Positions 27,610 through 36,999 of a stretch of 64,000 nucleotides of DNA are shown in pieces. The notes under the pieces were generated by a model. It was not told where the DNA came from, did not search any database, and worked only from the letters and a program-made list of their open reading frames with translations. Position numbers and translations under genes: made by a program. This DNA comes from Nocardioides sp. L-11A (lineage in GTDB: Bacteria > Actinomycetota > Actinomycetes > Propionibacteriales > Nocardioidaceae): contig CP124680.1 in the NCBI GenBank assembly GCA_029961745.1, positions 558,001 through 622,000 of the forward strand, in the 5' to 3' direction. The first letter of the stretch is position 1. Every line of letters starts with the position of its first letter.

Positions 27610-28104
27610 ATGACCGCTAGCGGGACGGCCATCGAGTCGGTCGACTTCGCCCTCGCCGCCTACCGCGAGGAGGGCGTGTGGCAGGTCGCCGAGCTGGCGC
27701 CCGACCATGCCCTCGACGTCGAGACCCTGGCCGGCGCGCTGCGCCGGTTCCCCGGTGACGGCGGAGCTGTCGGGCTGGTCGCGGTCGAGGAGGACTTCTT
27801 CGTCGTGGTCCGGGTCGCCGGTCCCCGCACGCGGGTGATGCTCTCCGACGTCACCGCGGCGACCGAGTGGGAGCTGGCCGCGATCGTGGTCGAACACCTC
27901 GGCCTGCCGGCCGTCGATGACGACGACGACCCCGAGCCCGCCGGCGATCTCGAGCTGCTCAGCGACCTCGGCGTCGACGCGATGGATCTCGCCGCGATCC
28001 TCGACGACGACGAGCTCTACCCCGACGAGATGCTGTCCGAGATCGCCCGCGGCCTCGGCTTCGGCGACCTCTTCGACGACGCCGTCGGCCTCACCTCCGC
28101 GTGA
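27610..28104 (+). CDS. tRNA adenosine deaminase-associated protein
   Basis: This 164-residue acidic protein belongs to the actinobacterial family found next to tadA; its function is not known. It has a globular first part ([21 protein letters not shown]) and a very acidic C-terminal half ([19 protein letters not shown]). The ATG at 27610 is chosen because upstream sequence in this frame is not conserved. It overlaps tadA by 4 bp (GTGA), so translational coupling is likely. A regulatory or scaffold role for TadA is an inference from this pairing only. Confidence 0.85.
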   Translation: MTASGTAIESVDFALAAYREEGVWQVAELAPDHALDVETLAGALRRFPGDGGAVGLVAVEEDFFVVVRVAGPRTRVMLSDVTAATEWELAAIVVEHLGLPAVDDDDDPEPAGDLELLSDLGVDAMDLAAILDDDELYPDEMLSEIARGLGFGDLFDDAVGLTSA

Positions 28105-28574
28105 GGGCGCCGATCCCGGTCGCCCGCTGGGAGGAGCCGATGCGGGCCGCGCTCGCCGAGGCATCCGCCGCGCTCCACACGGGCGACGTCCCGATCGGCG
28201 CGGTCGTCGTCGACGGCTCGGGGGCTGTCCTCGGCACCGGCCGCAACGTCCGGGAGCGGGACGCCGACCCGACCGGCCACGCCGAGGTGGTCGCCCTGCG
28301 ACAGGCCGCGGCGGCGCGGGGCGAGTGGCGGCTGTCCGGCTGCACCCTCGTCGTCACCCTCGAGCCCTGCACCATGTGCGCCGGCGCCGCCGTCCTGGCC
28401 CGGATCGACCGGCTCGTCTTCGGCGCCTACGACGACAGGGCCGGGGCGGTGGGCTCGCTGTGGGACGTCGTCCGGGACCGCCGGCTCAACCACCGGCCCG
28501 AAGTCGTCGCCGGCGTCCTGGCCGTGGAGTCCACCGCGCTGCTGGACGGCTTCTTCGCCGGCCGGCGCCGATGA
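28101..28574 (+). CDS. tadA: tRNA-specific adenosine deaminase
   Basis: TadA converts A34 to inosine in tRNA-Arg(ACG). The 157-residue zinc deaminase has the catalytic H60-A-E62 motif and zinc cysteines in P-C90-x-x-C93 (LEPCTMC), plus GARNV-like GTGRNVRERDADPTGHAE. Length is normal. It starts at a GTG overlapping the associated-protein gene by 4 bp. Confidence 0.93.
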   Translation: MRAPIPVARWEEPMRAALAEASAALHTGDVPIGAVVVDGSGAVLGTGRNVRERDADPTGHAEVVALRQAAAARGEWRLSGCTLVVTLEPCTMCAGAAVLARIDRLVFGAYDDRAGAVGSLWDVVRDRRLNHRPEVVAGVLAVESTALLDGFFAGRRR

Positions 28575-28605
28575 GTCCGGGCCTGGCCGCCGGTCCGTAC
28601 CCCGT

Positions 28606-29181
28606 ATGACGACACTCGACCTCGGCCCTGCCACCACCACCCTGCGCGACCTGGTGACCTCGGTGGGCGACGACCAGCTCGCCCTCCCGACGCCGTGCTC
28701 GGCGTACTCCGTCGGCGACCTGGTCGACCACGTCGGCGGCCTCGCCATCGCGTTCACGGGCGCCGCCCGCAAGGAGCCGGTGCCCGGTGCCGAGCAGGGC
28801 GGCAGCGGCGACGCCTCCCGGCTCGAGCCCGGCTGGCGGGATCGGATCGACCGGAGCCTGGCGGAGCTCGCTGAGGCATGGCGCGACCCCGCGGCGTACG
28901 ACGGCGACACCCTGGCCGGACCGGTCGAGATGTCCGGTGCCGAGGCCGCGGCGGTCGCCCTCAACGAGGTGGTCGTGCACGGCTGGGACCTCGCGATCGC
29001 CCTCGGCGTGCCGTTCACCGTGCGGGAGGAGGACGTCGCCGCGTGTCTCGCCTTCGCGGAGCCGTTCTCCACGCCCGAGGCCGCGGCCTTCCGCGGTGAC
29101 GCCTTCGGCGAGGTGCTGCCCGTCCCGGCCGGGGCCCCGCCGCTGGTGCGGCTGCTCGCGCTGCTCGGCCGCCGCGCCTGA
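28606..29181 (+). CDS. TIGR03086-type metal-binding protein (DinB-like fold)
   Basis: This 191-residue protein resembles the actinobacterial TIGR03086/mycothiol-maleylpyruvate isomerase N-terminal family, a four-helix bundle that binds a metal through histidines. Visible candidates are VDHVGGLA near residue 45 and VHGWDLAIALG near 125. The family includes mycothiol-dependent enzymes, but many members have no known reaction, and neither does this one. It is co-directional with tadA with a 31-bp gap. Confidence 0.7.
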   Translation: MTTLDLGPATTTLRDLVTSVGDDQLALPTPCSAYSVGDLVDHVGGLAIAFTGAARKEPVPGAEQGGSGDASRLEPGWRDRIDRSLAELAEAWRDPAAYDGDTLAGPVEMSGAEAAAVALNEVVVHGWDLAIALGVPFTVREEDVAACLAFAEPFSTPEAAAFRGDAFGEVLPVPAGAPPLVRLLALLGRRA

Positions 29182-29187
29182 CCGCGC

Positions 29188-29556
29188 TCAGAGCTCGGCG
29201 GCGGCCTCGTCGGCTCCGGCCACGCAGAACTCGTTGCCGGCGGGATCCTTCAGCGTGACCCAGGAGAAGCCCTCCTCGCCGCGCCGTCCGACCATCGTGG
29301 CCCCGGCCGCGACCAGCCGCTCGACCTCGGCGGCCGGGTCGGACGCGGCGAGGTCGAGGTGGAGGCGGTTCTTGCCCGGCGTCGGGTCGTCGACCTTCTG
29401 GAAGGCGAGCGCGACCGGCAGGGAGCCCCCGCGCACGAAGACGAACTCGCCGCCGTAGGGGTCGTCGACCTCGGCGCCGAACTGGCCGGCCCACCACGCC
29501 GCGAGCGGAGCGGGGTCGGTGGAGTCGGTCGTGATCATGCCCAGGGTCAGTGCCAT
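29188..29556 (-). CDS. VOC-family (glyoxalase-like) protein
   Basis: This 122-residue single-unit vicinal-oxygen-chelate protein has two beta-alpha-beta-beta-beta halves, with LGMITTDSTDPAPLAAWWA at the start, RLHLDLA in the middle and FSWVTLKDPAGNEFCV at the end. Such proteins are dimeric and include lyases, dioxygenases and antibiotic-binding proteins; the function here is unknown. The ATG at 29556 is favoured over 29586 because MALTLG matches the first beta strand. It converges on the TIGR03086 gene with a 6-bp gap. Confidence 0.75.
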   Translation of the reverse strand: MALTLGMITTDSTDPAPLAAWWAGQFGAEVDDPYGGEFVFVRGGSLPVALAFQKVDDPTPGKNRLHLDLAASDPAAEVERLVAAGATMVGRRGEEGFSWVTLKDPAGNEFCVAGADEAAAEL

Positions 29557-29566
29557 GCCCGGGACG

Positions 29567-29974
29567 CTAGACCGCGCCACCGACACCCGGCCCCGGGAGC
29601 GCGCGCAGCTCCTCGTCGGTGAGCAGCCGCGACCGGATGAGGAAGCGCACGCCGTACGGCGCCTCCAGGGAGAAGCCGGCCCCGCGCCCGGTCACCACGT
29701 CGATCGTCAGGTGGGTGTGCGACCAGTAGGCGAACTGGGCCTTCGACATCCAGACCGGCACCGCCCGGTCCAGGCCGATGTCGAGGTCGCCGAGGCGGAC
29801 GTCGGCATCGCCGAGCAGCAGGTCGCCGTCGGGGTAGCACATCGGCGCCGAGCCGTCGCAGCAGCCGCCGGACTGGTGGAACAGCAGCGGACCGTGGGCC
29901 GCGGTGAGGCGGCGGAGCAGGTCCACCGCCTCACCCGTGACGTCCACCCGCCGTACCCCGCGGGTCGGGGCCAT
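29567..29974 (-). CDS. DUF779 protein, partner of aldehyde dehydrogenase
   Basis: This 135-residue protein has the DUF779 signature GGCCDGSAPMC, with three cysteines that could hold metal. Members of this family often sit next to acetaldehyde-type dehydrogenases, as here, where its start codon overlaps the dehydrogenase stop by 1 bp. The biochemical role is not known; a link to the dehydrogenase is inferred from gene order. Confidence 0.82.
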   Translation of the reverse strand: MAPTRGVRRVDVTGEAVDLLRRLTAAHGPLLFHQSGGCCDGSAPMCYPDGDLLLGDADVRLGDLDIGLDRAVPVWMSKAQFAYWSHTHLTIDVVTGRGAGFSLEAPYGVRFLIRSRLLTDEELRALPGPGVGGAV

Positions 29975-31497
29975 CAGAAGAAGCCGAGCGCGTCCGGGCT
30001 GTAGGACACGAGCAGGTTCTTCGTCTGCTGGTAGTGCTTGAGCATCATCTTGTGGTTCTCACGGCCGATGCCCGATTGCTTGTAGCCGCCGAAGGCCGCG
30101 TGCGCGGGATAGGCGTGGTAGTTGTTCGTCCACACCCGGCCGGCCTGGATCTCCCGGCCCGCGCGGAAGGCCTGGGACCCGTCGCGCGACCACACGCCGG
30201 CGCCGAGACCGTAGAGCGTGTCGTTGGCGATCTTCAGGGCGTCGGCCTCGTCGTCGAAGCTGGTCAGCGACACGACCGGGCCGAAGATCTCCTCCTGGAA
30301 GATCCGCATCGAGTTGTCGCCCTCGAACACGGTCGGCTGCACGTAGTAGCCCTCGGCGAGGTCGCCGTCGAGGACCAGCCGGTCGCCGCCGGCGAGGACG
30401 CGAGCGCCCTCCTGCCGGCCGATCTCGAGGTAGGAGAGGATCTTCTCCAGCTGGTCGTTCGACGCCTGAGCGCCCATCATCGTCGTGTCGTCGAGCGGGT
30501 TGCCCTGCTTGATCGCCTTCACCCGCTCGATCGCGTCGGGGACGAACCGGTCGTACATGCTGCGCTGCACGAGCGCCCGCGACGGGCAGGTGCAGACCTC
30601 GCCCTGGTTGAGCGCGAACATCGTGAAGCCCTCGAGCGCCTTGTCGTAGAAGGCGTCGCGCTCGGCGGAGACGGAGTCGAAGAAGATGTTCGGGCTCTTG
30701 CCGCCGAGCTCCAGGGTCACCGGGATGATGTTCTGGCTGGCGTACTGCATGATCAGCCGGCCGGTGGTGGTCTCGCCGGTGAACGCGATCTTGGCGATGC
30801 GGGAGCTCGACGCGAGGGGCTTGCCGGCCTCGACGCCGAATCCGTTGACGACGTTGACGACGCCGGCGGGCAGCAGGTCGCCGATGACCTCCATCAGCTT
30901 GAGGATCGACCACGGCGTCTGCTCGGCCGGCTTGAGGACGACCGCGTTGCCCGCGGCGAGCGCCGGAGCCAGCTTCCAGACGGCCATCAGGATCGGGAAG
31001 TTCCACGGGATGATCTGGCCGACCACGCCGAGCGGCTCGTGGAAGTGGTACGCATAGGTGTTCGCGTCGATCTCCGAGATCCCGCCCTCCTGGGCGCGGA
31101 CGCAGCCGGCGAAGTAGCGGAAGTGGTCCACCGCCAGTGGCAGGTCGGCGTTGAGGGTCTCCCGGACCGCCTTGCCGTTGTCCCAGGTCTCGGCCACGGC
31201 CAGCGCGGCGAGGTTCTCCTCGATCCGGTCCGCGATCCGGTTGAGGACGTTCGCGCGCTCGGCCGGTGAGGTCCGGCCCCACGCCGGCGCGGCGGCGTGG
31301 GCGGCATCGAGGGCGGCCTCCACGTCCTCCGCGGTGCCGCGGGCGATCTCGGTGAAGGCCTTGCCGTTCACCGGCGAGACGTTCTCGAAGTAGTCGCCCT
31401 TGATCGGGTCGACCCACTGGCCGCCGATGAAATGGCCGTAGCGGCTCTCGACGGCGACCAGCGAGTCGGGCTGTCCGGGCGCGGCGTAGACGGTCAT
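29974..31497 (-). CDS. aldehyde dehydrogenase, ExaC/acetaldehyde type
   Basis: This 507-residue NAD+-dependent dehydrogenase oxidises small aldehydes such as acetaldehyde to the acid. It has the family motifs [16 protein letters not shown], the glutamate loop LELGGKSPN, a catalytic cysteine in [11 protein letters not shown] and EIFGPVVSL. Close relatives are ExaC-type enzymes that work with alcohol dehydrogenases. AAGGGAG precedes the ATG. A DUF779 gene follows and a GAF regulator gene lies upstream, a common three-gene set in actinobacteria. It is not part of the TGCGAGAY regulon as far as can be seen. Confidence 0.92.
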   Translation of the reverse strand: MTVYAAPGQPDSLVAVESRYGHFIGGQWVDPIKGDYFENVSPVNGKAFTEIARGTAEDVEAALDAAHAAAPAWGRTSPAERANVLNRIADRIEENLAALAVAETWDNGKAVRETLNADLPLAVDHFRYFAGCVRAQEGGISEIDANTYAYHFHEPLGVVGQIIPWNFPILMAVWKLAPALAAGNAVVLKPAEQTPWSILKLMEVIGDLLPAGVVNVVNGFGVEAGKPLASSSRIAKIAFTGETTTGRLIMQYASQNIIPVTLELGGKSPNIFFDSVSAERDAFYDKALEGFTMFALNQGEVCTCPSRALVQRSMYDRFVPDAIERVKAIKQGNPLDDTTMMGAQASNDQLEKILSYLEIGRQEGARVLAGGDRLVLDGDLAEGYYVQPTVFEGDNSMRIFQEEIFGPVVSLTSFDDEADALKIANDTLYGLGAGVWSRDGSQAFRAGREIQAGRVWTNNYHAYPAHAAFGGYKQSGIGRENHKMMLKHYQQTKNLLVSYSPDALGFF

Positions 31498-31599
31498 GTC
31501 TGCTCCCTTGGAGGTGTCGGGACCGTCGGTGTGACGGCGATCACGACGCTAGGGAGCGCGACGTTGCAGGTTCGTTGCGCGGACCGCGGCCTCGTTTCC

Positions 31600-32826
31600 T
31601 CAGGCGAGTTCCGCGTCGAGTCGGGCGACCTGCCCGTCGACGAGGGCCCGCATCGGCGACGCCGCCGGTACGACGGCCCGCTGGGCCAGCCACATCTCGT
31701 AGTCGTCGCGTCCCCACCCGGACCGGGTCCAGGTCGACATCAGGTCCGGCGCCTTCGAGCGGAGCAGTGCCTGGCGCAGCGAGGCGGCCAGGCCCTCGCG
31801 CAGCCGCACGACACCGGGCGCCGTGGACCGGGGGAGCACCGGCCCGGCGTACCCGCGCATGGCGCCGCGCAGGTCGCCGGCCGCGAGCTGGGCCTCGACA
31901 GCCAGCCAGTCGCCGCTGACCGGCGCGCCGAGCCGGTAGGGACGCGAGGCGAGGAGCTCGTCGCCCAGCAGCCCGCGCAGCCGGTTCAGCTCGGCACGCA
32001 GGGTCGAGGTACCGCCGTCGGCCTCGTAGAGCAGCACGCCCAGCTCGTCGCCGGTCAGGCCGGCGGGGGAGGCGGCGAGGAGCGCGACGATCTCGCTGTG
32101 GCGGCGTGAGAGCCGCAGCCGGGTGGGCCGTCCCCGCCCGTCGTCGACGCTGACCAGCGCCTCGTCGTGGCCCAGCAGCTCGAGCACCAGCCGCAGCCCG
32201 GTGTCGCGGTCGGTGCGCGCCGGCGGCGGCGCCTGCCGAGCGAGCTCGGCCTCGGCCAGGCGGGCGGCGGCCCGCACCATCGCCATCGTCTGGGGTACGA
32301 CGATCGCGTCGCCGCCGGTCACGTCCAGCACGCCCAACAGCCGGCTGGTCCCCGGGTCGTGGATGGGCGTCGCGGCGCAGCTCCACGAGCGCACCGACGA
32401 GCGGAAGTGCTCGTCGCGGGTGATCAGTGCCTCGCGGCCGGTCGCGAGCGCGAGCCCCGGCGCGTTGGTGCCGGCCAGTCGCTCGTCCCAGTTGCTCCCC
32501 TCGACGAAGCCGATCCGCTCCGCCTCGCGCAGTCGCTCCGGCGTACCGCACACCCAGAGCAGGGTGCCCTCCGCGTCGGCCAGCGCCATCACCGCACCGC
32601 AGGCCCGCACCTCCCGCCCGAGCACGTCGTCGAGCAGCGGGAACACCCGCGCCAGCGGATGCGCCTCCCGCTGGCCCCGCAGGTCGGGGATGTCCAGCGC
32701 GATCGGAGCCTCCCGCAGGGTGACATCCACCCCGGCGGCCGCCGACCGCTCCCACGACGCCGCGACCTCCGCGCGCATCCCGCCGCCTCGGCGCGGTCCG
32801 GCGGTGGTAGTCGTGAGTCCGGGCAC
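31600..32826 (-). CDS. GAF-domain transcriptional regulator
   Basis: This 408-residue protein resembles the sensory half of AcoR-type regulators but lacks a sigma54-AAA domain. It has an N-terminal helical and GAF-like part (about 55-210, with GSNWDERLAGTNAPGLALAT and SCAATPIHDP). The C-terminal half has a winged-helix-like part (LSRRHSEIVALLAASPAGLTGDEL). The GTG at 32826 is preceded by GGGGAGAG and is preferred over a GTG at 32841 with weaker spacing. It is upstream of, and co-directional with, the acetaldehyde-type dehydrogenase genes, which it probably controls. Confidence 0.75.
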   Translation of the reverse strand: MPGLTTTTAGPRRGGGMRAEVAASWERSAAAGVDVTLREAPIALDIPDLRGQREAHPLARVFPLLDDVLGREVRACGAVMALADAEGTLLWVCGTPERLREAERIGFVEGSNWDERLAGTNAPGLALATGREALITRDEHFRSSVRSWSCAATPIHDPGTSRLLGVLDVTGGDAIVVPQTMAMVRAAARLAEAELARQAPPPARTDRDTGLRLVLELLGHDEALVSVDDGRGRPTRLRLSRRHSEIVALLAASPAGLTGDELGVLLYEADGGTSTLRAELNRLRGLLGDELLASRPYRLGAPVSGDWLAVEAQLAAGDLRGAMRGYAGPVLPRSTAPGVVRLREGLAASLRQALLRSKAPDLMSTWTRSGWGRDDYEMWLAQRAVVPAASPMRALVDGQVARLDAELA

Positions 32827-33009
32827 GGCGTCTCTCCCCACATGATGAGCCTCTCTCGCGCCGACGATCCCGCACAGAGGTTGCCATCAGGTTGCATCGG
32901 CGCGCTGCGCCCCGGGCCCACGGGCTGCCCGAGCGTCGGCCGGACCTGCCGTACGCCGTGGTCCCGGGCGATTTCGGGCCCGCCCCGCCGCTCCGGTAAG
33001 GTCTCCCGC

Positions 33010-33099
33010 GGTGGCGTGTCCGAGCGGCCTAAGGAGAACGCCTCGAAAGCGTTTGTGGGCGCAAGTCCACCGAGGGTTCAAATCCCTCCGCCACCGCCA
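33010..33099 (+). tRNA. tRNA-Ser (CGA anticodon)
   Basis: The sequence folds as a class II tRNA: a 7-bp acceptor GGTGGCG/CGCCACC, an anticodon arm AACGC/GCGTT with loop CTCGAAA (anticodon CGA at 33044-33046), a long variable arm (GTGGGCGCAAGTCCAC) and a T loop GGTTCAAATCC. It decodes UCG. CCA is encoded at 33097-33099. Confidence 0.95.
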
Positions 33100-33122
33100 T
33101 GTGATGTCGCACGACATCGGCG

Positions 33123-33148
33123 ACGGACCCACGGAAACGTGGGTCCGT
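33123..33148 (+). terminator. GNRA-loop hairpin after tRNA-Ser
   Basis: An 11-bp perfect stem (ACGGACCCACG and complement) closed by a GAAA tetraloop, followed by a T-rich stretch, lies 23 bp after the tRNA. Confidence 0.75.
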
Positions 33149-33203
33149 TCGTCGTTCTGGGACGTCCGGGTCCGCGTCGGCGCGCGCGGCGCCGCCTCCG
33201 GGA

Positions 33204-33866
33204 TCAGTACGCTGCGGCGGGCGAACCGCCCTCGAACCCGTGGCTGCGCGCCTGGTGGCGCTCGAGCAGGTCGGCGAACCGGGCGCTGTCGCCGGCGAGG
33301 GCGGCGTCGAGCAGCCCGCGGTGCTCGGCGAGGACCTGTTGCGGCTCACCGGCGATGCGGCCCGCGCTCTGATTGATCGACAGCAGCTGGCGATCCTGGA
33401 GGCGGTCGTACATCGCGAGCATGAGGTCGTTGTCGGCGAGCGCCACGAAGGTGCGATGGAACCGCAGTGCCAGGCGGGCGAACGCCGGGACGTCGCCGGC
33501 GTCGAGGGCTCGCTCCTGCTCGTCGAGGTTCTCCCGCTGCCGGCTCTCGATCTCCTGGCGCGCGGGCGCGGTGGACCGGCTGACGCCCGCTGTCTCGAGA
33601 GCGTGGCGGACCTCGGCGGACTGCTGCACCTCGCGCGCGCTGAGGCCGTTGACCAGCGCCCCGCGCTGGGCGTAGATGGTGACCCAGCCCTCCTCCTGCA
33701 GGCGCACGAGGGCCGCGCGCACCGGAGTCCGGCTCATCGCCAGCGTCGCGGCGAGCTCGTTCTCGCTCAGCATGGTGCCGACGGCGAGCTCACCGCCGAG
33801 GATCGCCTCCCGGATGTGCGCGTAGGCGCGCTCGCCCGCGCTCGGGCCCGTCCCCCGACCGCTCAT
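33204..33866 (-). CDS. GntR-family regulator with FCD domain
   Basis: This 220-residue transcription factor has an N-terminal GntR winged helix (AYAHIREAILGGELAVG, SENELAATLAMSRTPVRAAL) and a helical FCD ligand domain with histidines (RFHRTF, EHRGLL, RHQARSH) that usually bind a metal and an organic acid. It is divergent from the DsbA-like gene, and the 137-bp region between them has the motif CTAGGATACAAGT. A related palindrome lies 3 kb away upstream of an MFS gene. It probably controls this small group. Confidence 0.85.
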   Translation of the reverse strand: MSGRGTGPSAGERAYAHIREAILGGELAVGTMLSENELAATLAMSRTPVRAALVRLQEEGWVTIYAQRGALVNGLSAREVQQSAEVRHALETAGVSRSTAPARQEIESRQRENLDEQERALDAGDVPAFARLALRFHRTFVALADNDLMLAMYDRLQDRQLLSINQSAGRIAGEPQQVLAEHRGLLDAALAGDSARFADLLERHQARSHGFEGGSPAAAY

Positions 33867-33952
33867 GGCGTCTCCTTCCGCTCACCGTGCCGGTGTCCGA
33901 CGTGATCCTAGGGACCGCCGCGGGCCGACTGCTCGGCACGACTGGGATGCAT

Positions 33953-33965
33953 CTAGGATACAAGT
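33953..33965. promoter_or_regulatory. GntR-type half operator / -10-like element
   Basis: The sequence CTAGGATACAAGT lies in the GntR/DsbA divergent region. TAGGAT could itself be a -10 element. GGATACAAGT recurs inverted at 37007-37016 upstream of the MFS gene, consistent with one regulator acting on both. Confidence 0.5.
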
Positions 33966-34003
33966 CTCCTGACCCATGCCTGCTCGAATGCGGAGGATCT
34001 CCT

Positions 34004-34810
34004 GTGCCACCCCTCGACCGCCCCGACCTCACCCGGCCGAGCGGGGGCCGCCGTCGCGGCGTACTCCTCGTCGTGGCACTGGCGGTCGTCGGTGTGCTCG
34101 GGGTCGCGCTCCTCGTCTCCGGCCTGCGCGACGACGGAGGCGGCGGCGACGGCGGCGACGGCGGCGACCGGGCGGCCGGCAGCGAGCGGGACGCCCAAAG
34201 CGAGGACGGCGCGTCCACGGAGCCGGCGGCGCGGGACGACGACCCCGGCCTGGCGCGCCGGCTGCCCGGCGACCCGATGGCGGTCGGCGACCCGCGGGCA
34301 CCGGTGGCGATCGTGGAGTACGCCGACTTCCGCTGCCCCTTCTGTGCCAAGTACGCGCGGGAGACGCTGCCGCGGCTGGTCGAGAAGTACGTCGACGCCG
34401 GTCTGGTGCGCTACGAGTTCCGTGACCTGCCGATGTTCGGGGAGGACTCGGAGAATGCCGCCCTCGCCGGCCGCGCCGCGGGCAGCCAGGGCCGGTTCTG
34501 GGAGTTCTTCGACGCGCTCTACGGGGCGGCGCCGGACTCGGGCCACCCGCCCCTGCCGCGGCAGCGCCTCCTCGAGCTCGCGGAGGAGGCGGGGGTGCCC
34601 GATCTCGGTCGGTTCGAACGGGAGATGGACGACCCGGCCACCCGGCGCGCGGTCGAGGCCGATCTCGCCGAGGCCCGGGAGCTGGGGCTCACGTCGGTGC
34701 CCTTCTTCGTGATCGACGACGTCGCCCTCTCCGGTGCGCAGCCGTGGGAGGTGTTCGAGCAGGTCATCGACGAGCAGCTCCAGGAGCGTGGCCTCCCGGA
34801 GGGGGACTGA
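34004..34810 (+). CDS. membrane-anchored DsbA-like thiol oxidoreductase
   Basis: This 268-residue protein has one N-terminal membrane segment (about 25-45), a glycine/aspartate-rich linker, then a DsbA/thioredoxin-fold domain outside the cell with active site C-P-F-C (YADFRCPFCAKYA) and the cis-proline LTSVPFFVIDD. It probably oxidises or reduces disulfides of secreted proteins. The GTG at 34004 follows GGAGG with 7-bp spacing. The CcdA-like gene starts 5 bp after its stop; such proteins may feed or drain electrons to it. Confidence 0.83.
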   Translation: MPPLDRPDLTRPSGGRRRGVLLVVALAVVGVLGVALLVSGLRDDGGGGDGGDGGDRAAGSERDAQSEDGASTEPAARDDDPGLARRLPGDPMAVGDPRAPVAIVEYADFRCPFCAKYARETLPRLVEKYVDAGLVRYEFRDLPMFGEDSENAALAGRAAGSQGRFWEFFDALYGAAPDSGHPPLPRQRLLELAEEAGVPDLGRFEREMDDPATRRAVEADLAEARELGLTSVPFFVIDDVALSGAQPWEVFEQVIDEQLQERGLPEGD

Positions 34811-34815
34811 GGACC

Positions 34816-35652
34816 GTGCAGCTCCAGGCCGGCGTCGACGTCGGGCTCGTCGCCGCCCTGCTCGCGGGACTGCTCACGCTGCTGAGCCCCTGCTCGGTCA
34901 TGCTCCTGCCCGCCTTCTTCTCCGCCGCCTTCGGGGACCCGCGTCGCCTCCTCGGGCGCACAGCGGTCTTCTATCTGGGCCTCGCGACAGTGCTGGTGCC
35001 GATGGGCGTGGCGGCCGCGACGCTGGGCGGCGTCCTGGTCGAGCACCGCTCGACGATCGTCGCCGTCACCGCGGTCGTGCTGGTGCTGCTCGGCTGTGGG
35101 CAGGCGCTGTCCCTGCGGCTGCCCGGACGGACGGCGGGGCCGGCCAGGTCCACCTCGGCCGTCTCGGTCTACCTGCTCGGCACGGTGTACGGCGTCAGCG
35201 GTGCCTGCTCCGGTCCGCTGCTCGGCGCAGTGCTGGCCTACGCCGCCTTCGGTGCGGGCCCGGCGTACGGCGGCACGCTGATGGCCTTCTTCGCGGCGGG
35301 CATGGCGATCCCCCTGCTGCTCCTGGCCCTGGTCTGGCGACGCTCCCCGGGTGCGCGGGTCGCCGTACGGCCGCGGCCGTTGGTCGTCGGCCCGGTGCGG
35401 ACGACCTGGGCGCAGGTGGCCGGCGGCACGGTCACGATCGCGATCGGCGTCGTGCTCCTTCTCACCGACGGCTTCGCCGAGGTCGGCGGGCTCGGCTCGG
35501 TCGGAACCCAGGCCTGGTTCGAGGAGCGGGCCTCGGACCTCGCCAGGCACGCGTCGGACCGCACCCTGCTGGGGGCGCTCCTGATCCTCGTCGCGCTCCT
35601 CGGCATCATCCGGTTCCTGCGCTCGGCGCCCCACCGCGATCCGGACGCGTAG
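34816..35652 (+). CDS. CcdA/DsbD-like membrane protein
   Basis: This 278-residue protein has about six to seven membrane segments and the two conserved membrane cysteines of CcdA/DsbD: SPCSVMLLP in the first segment and GACSGP in the fourth. It would carry electrons from cytoplasmic thioredoxin to a partner such as the DsbA-like protein 5 bp upstream. The GTG at 34816 gives the family start. Its last 47 bp overlap, antisense, the end of the MFS gene, so the two transcripts collide. Confidence 0.85.
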   Translation: MQLQAGVDVGLVAALLAGLLTLLSPCSVMLLPAFFSAAFGDPRRLLGRTAVFYLGLATVLVPMGVAAATLGGVLVEHRSTIVAVTAVVLVLLGCGQALSLRLPGRTAGPARSTSAVSVYLLGTVYGVSGACSGPLLGAVLAYAAFGAGPAYGGTLMAFFAAGMAIPLLLLALVWRRSPGARVAVRPRPLVVGPVRTTWAQVAGGTVTIAIGVVLLLTDGFAEVGGLGSVGTQAWFEERASDLARHASDRTLLGALLILVALLGIIRFLRSAPHRDPDA

Positions 35653-36949
35653 CCGCGCGCCGGCCGGCCGCGTACCAGAGGACGACCGGGACGAGGGCGA
35701 GGGCGAGCATGCCCCCGCCGAGGGCGAGGGTGGGGAAGCCCGTCAGTCGGACCACGAGCCCGGACGCGGCGCCGCCGGTGGCGCCGGCGAGGGCGATGAG
35801 GACGTCGACCGTGCCCTGGGTGCGGGCCCGGTCGTGCCACGTGGTCGCGTCGACGATCAGGGTGGTACCGGCGAGCAGGCCGAAGTTCCAGCCCAGGCCG
35901 AGCAGGACCAGTGCGACCGTCAGCCAGGTCATCGACGTCGGAGGCGCAGCCGCGGCGACGATGCCCGCGGCGAGGAGCGTGGCCCCGGCGGCGGCCGCCA
36001 TCGGCAGCCGGCCCACCCGGTCGACGAGGCGGCCGGTGAGCAGGGACGGCAGGTACATCGCGGCGATGTGAAGGCTGATCACCAGCCCGACGGCCTGCAG
36101 CCCGTGATCGTGGTGGCGCATGTGGATCGGCGTCATCGTCATGATCGCGGTCATCGTGCACTGGGTCAGCACCATGACGGTCGCGCCGACGACGACCCCC
36201 GGGGCGATTCCGCGCCGGCGGGGAGCCCCTCCGGGCACGGCCTGCTCGCTCGTCGGCGCACTCGGCTCGACGGCCAGGGTGCGCGCCACGTGCAGCGGAT
36301 CGGGGCGCAGCAGGACGAGGAGGCACAGCCCGGCGGCGCCGTACGCGACCGCCGCGAGCAGGAACGGACCCGCCAGGCGGGGTACGCCGACGGCACCGGC
36401 GAGCTCGCCCAGCGGGCCCACCAGGTTGGGGCCGGCGACCGCGCCGAAGGTGGTCGCCACCATGGCTGCCGCGGCGGCCGTCGCACGCGTCGCCGGTGTC
36501 GCCAGGTCCGTCCCGGCGTACCGGGCCTGCAGATTGGTCGCCGTCCCCGACCCGTAGACCAGCAGGGATGCGAAGAGGAGCACCGGATTCTCGATCACGG
36601 CGGCGGCGACGATGCCGACCGCGCCGGCGGCTCCGGCGAGGAAGCCTGCGGCCAGTCCGAGGCGGCGACCGGCGCGCTGCGAGTAGCGCCCGATCGAGAA
36701 CGCGGCCACCGCCGACCCGAGCGTGAAGACGCCGGAAGGCAGTCCGGCGACGCCCTCGCTGCCGAGCATGTCCTCGGCGATGAGCCCGCCGACGGTGACT
36801 CCGGCCGCGAGGCCGGCACCGCCGAAGACCTGGGAGGTGATGACGACGGCCAGCGTCCGACGCTGGATCGCGCGGACCGCCGGGTCATCGGCCGTGGCCC
36901 CGCGAAGCGGTGGGGCTGCGTGTGTGGAACGCGAAGCGAAGGGGTCCAC
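35606..36949 (-). CDS. major facilitator superfamily exporter
   Basis: This 447-residue protein has about 12 hydrophobic segments, with an MFS loop GRYSQRAGRRLGLAAG between segments 2 and 3 and a parallel TGRLVDRVGRLPMA in the second half. A histidine-rich stretch (HMRHHDHG) lies near the centre. The GTG at 36949 has an AGGAAG site; an ATG at 36991 is also possible. Its 3' end overlaps the CcdA-like gene. The GGATACAAG-like palindrome lies 51-68 bp upstream. The cargo is unknown. Confidence 0.85.
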   Translation of the reverse strand: MDPFASRSTHAAPPLRGATADDPAVRAIQRRTLAVVITSQVFGGAGLAAGVTVGGLIAEDMLGSEGVAGLPSGVFTLGSAVAAFSIGRYSQRAGRRLGLAAGFLAGAAGAVGIVAAAVIENPVLLFASLLVYGSGTATNLQARYAGTDLATPATRATAAAAAMVATTFGAVAGPNLVGPLGELAGAVGVPRLAGPFLLAAVAYGAAGLCLLVLLRPDPLHVARTLAVEPSAPTSEQAVPGGAPRRRGIAPGVVVGATVMVLTQCTMTAIMTMTPIHMRHHDHGLQAVGLVISLHIAAMYLPSLLTGRLVDRVGRLPMAAAAGATLLAAGIVAAAAPPTSMTWLTVALVLLGLGWNFGLLAGTTLIVDATTWHDRARTQGTVDVLIALAGATGGAASGLVVRLTGFPTLALGGGMLALALVPVVLWYAAGRRAATRPDRGGAPSAGTG

Positions 36950-36999
36950 GTGACTGCGCTTCCTGTCGTGGTGCGGCCGCGGCCGCGGCATCGCGACTA

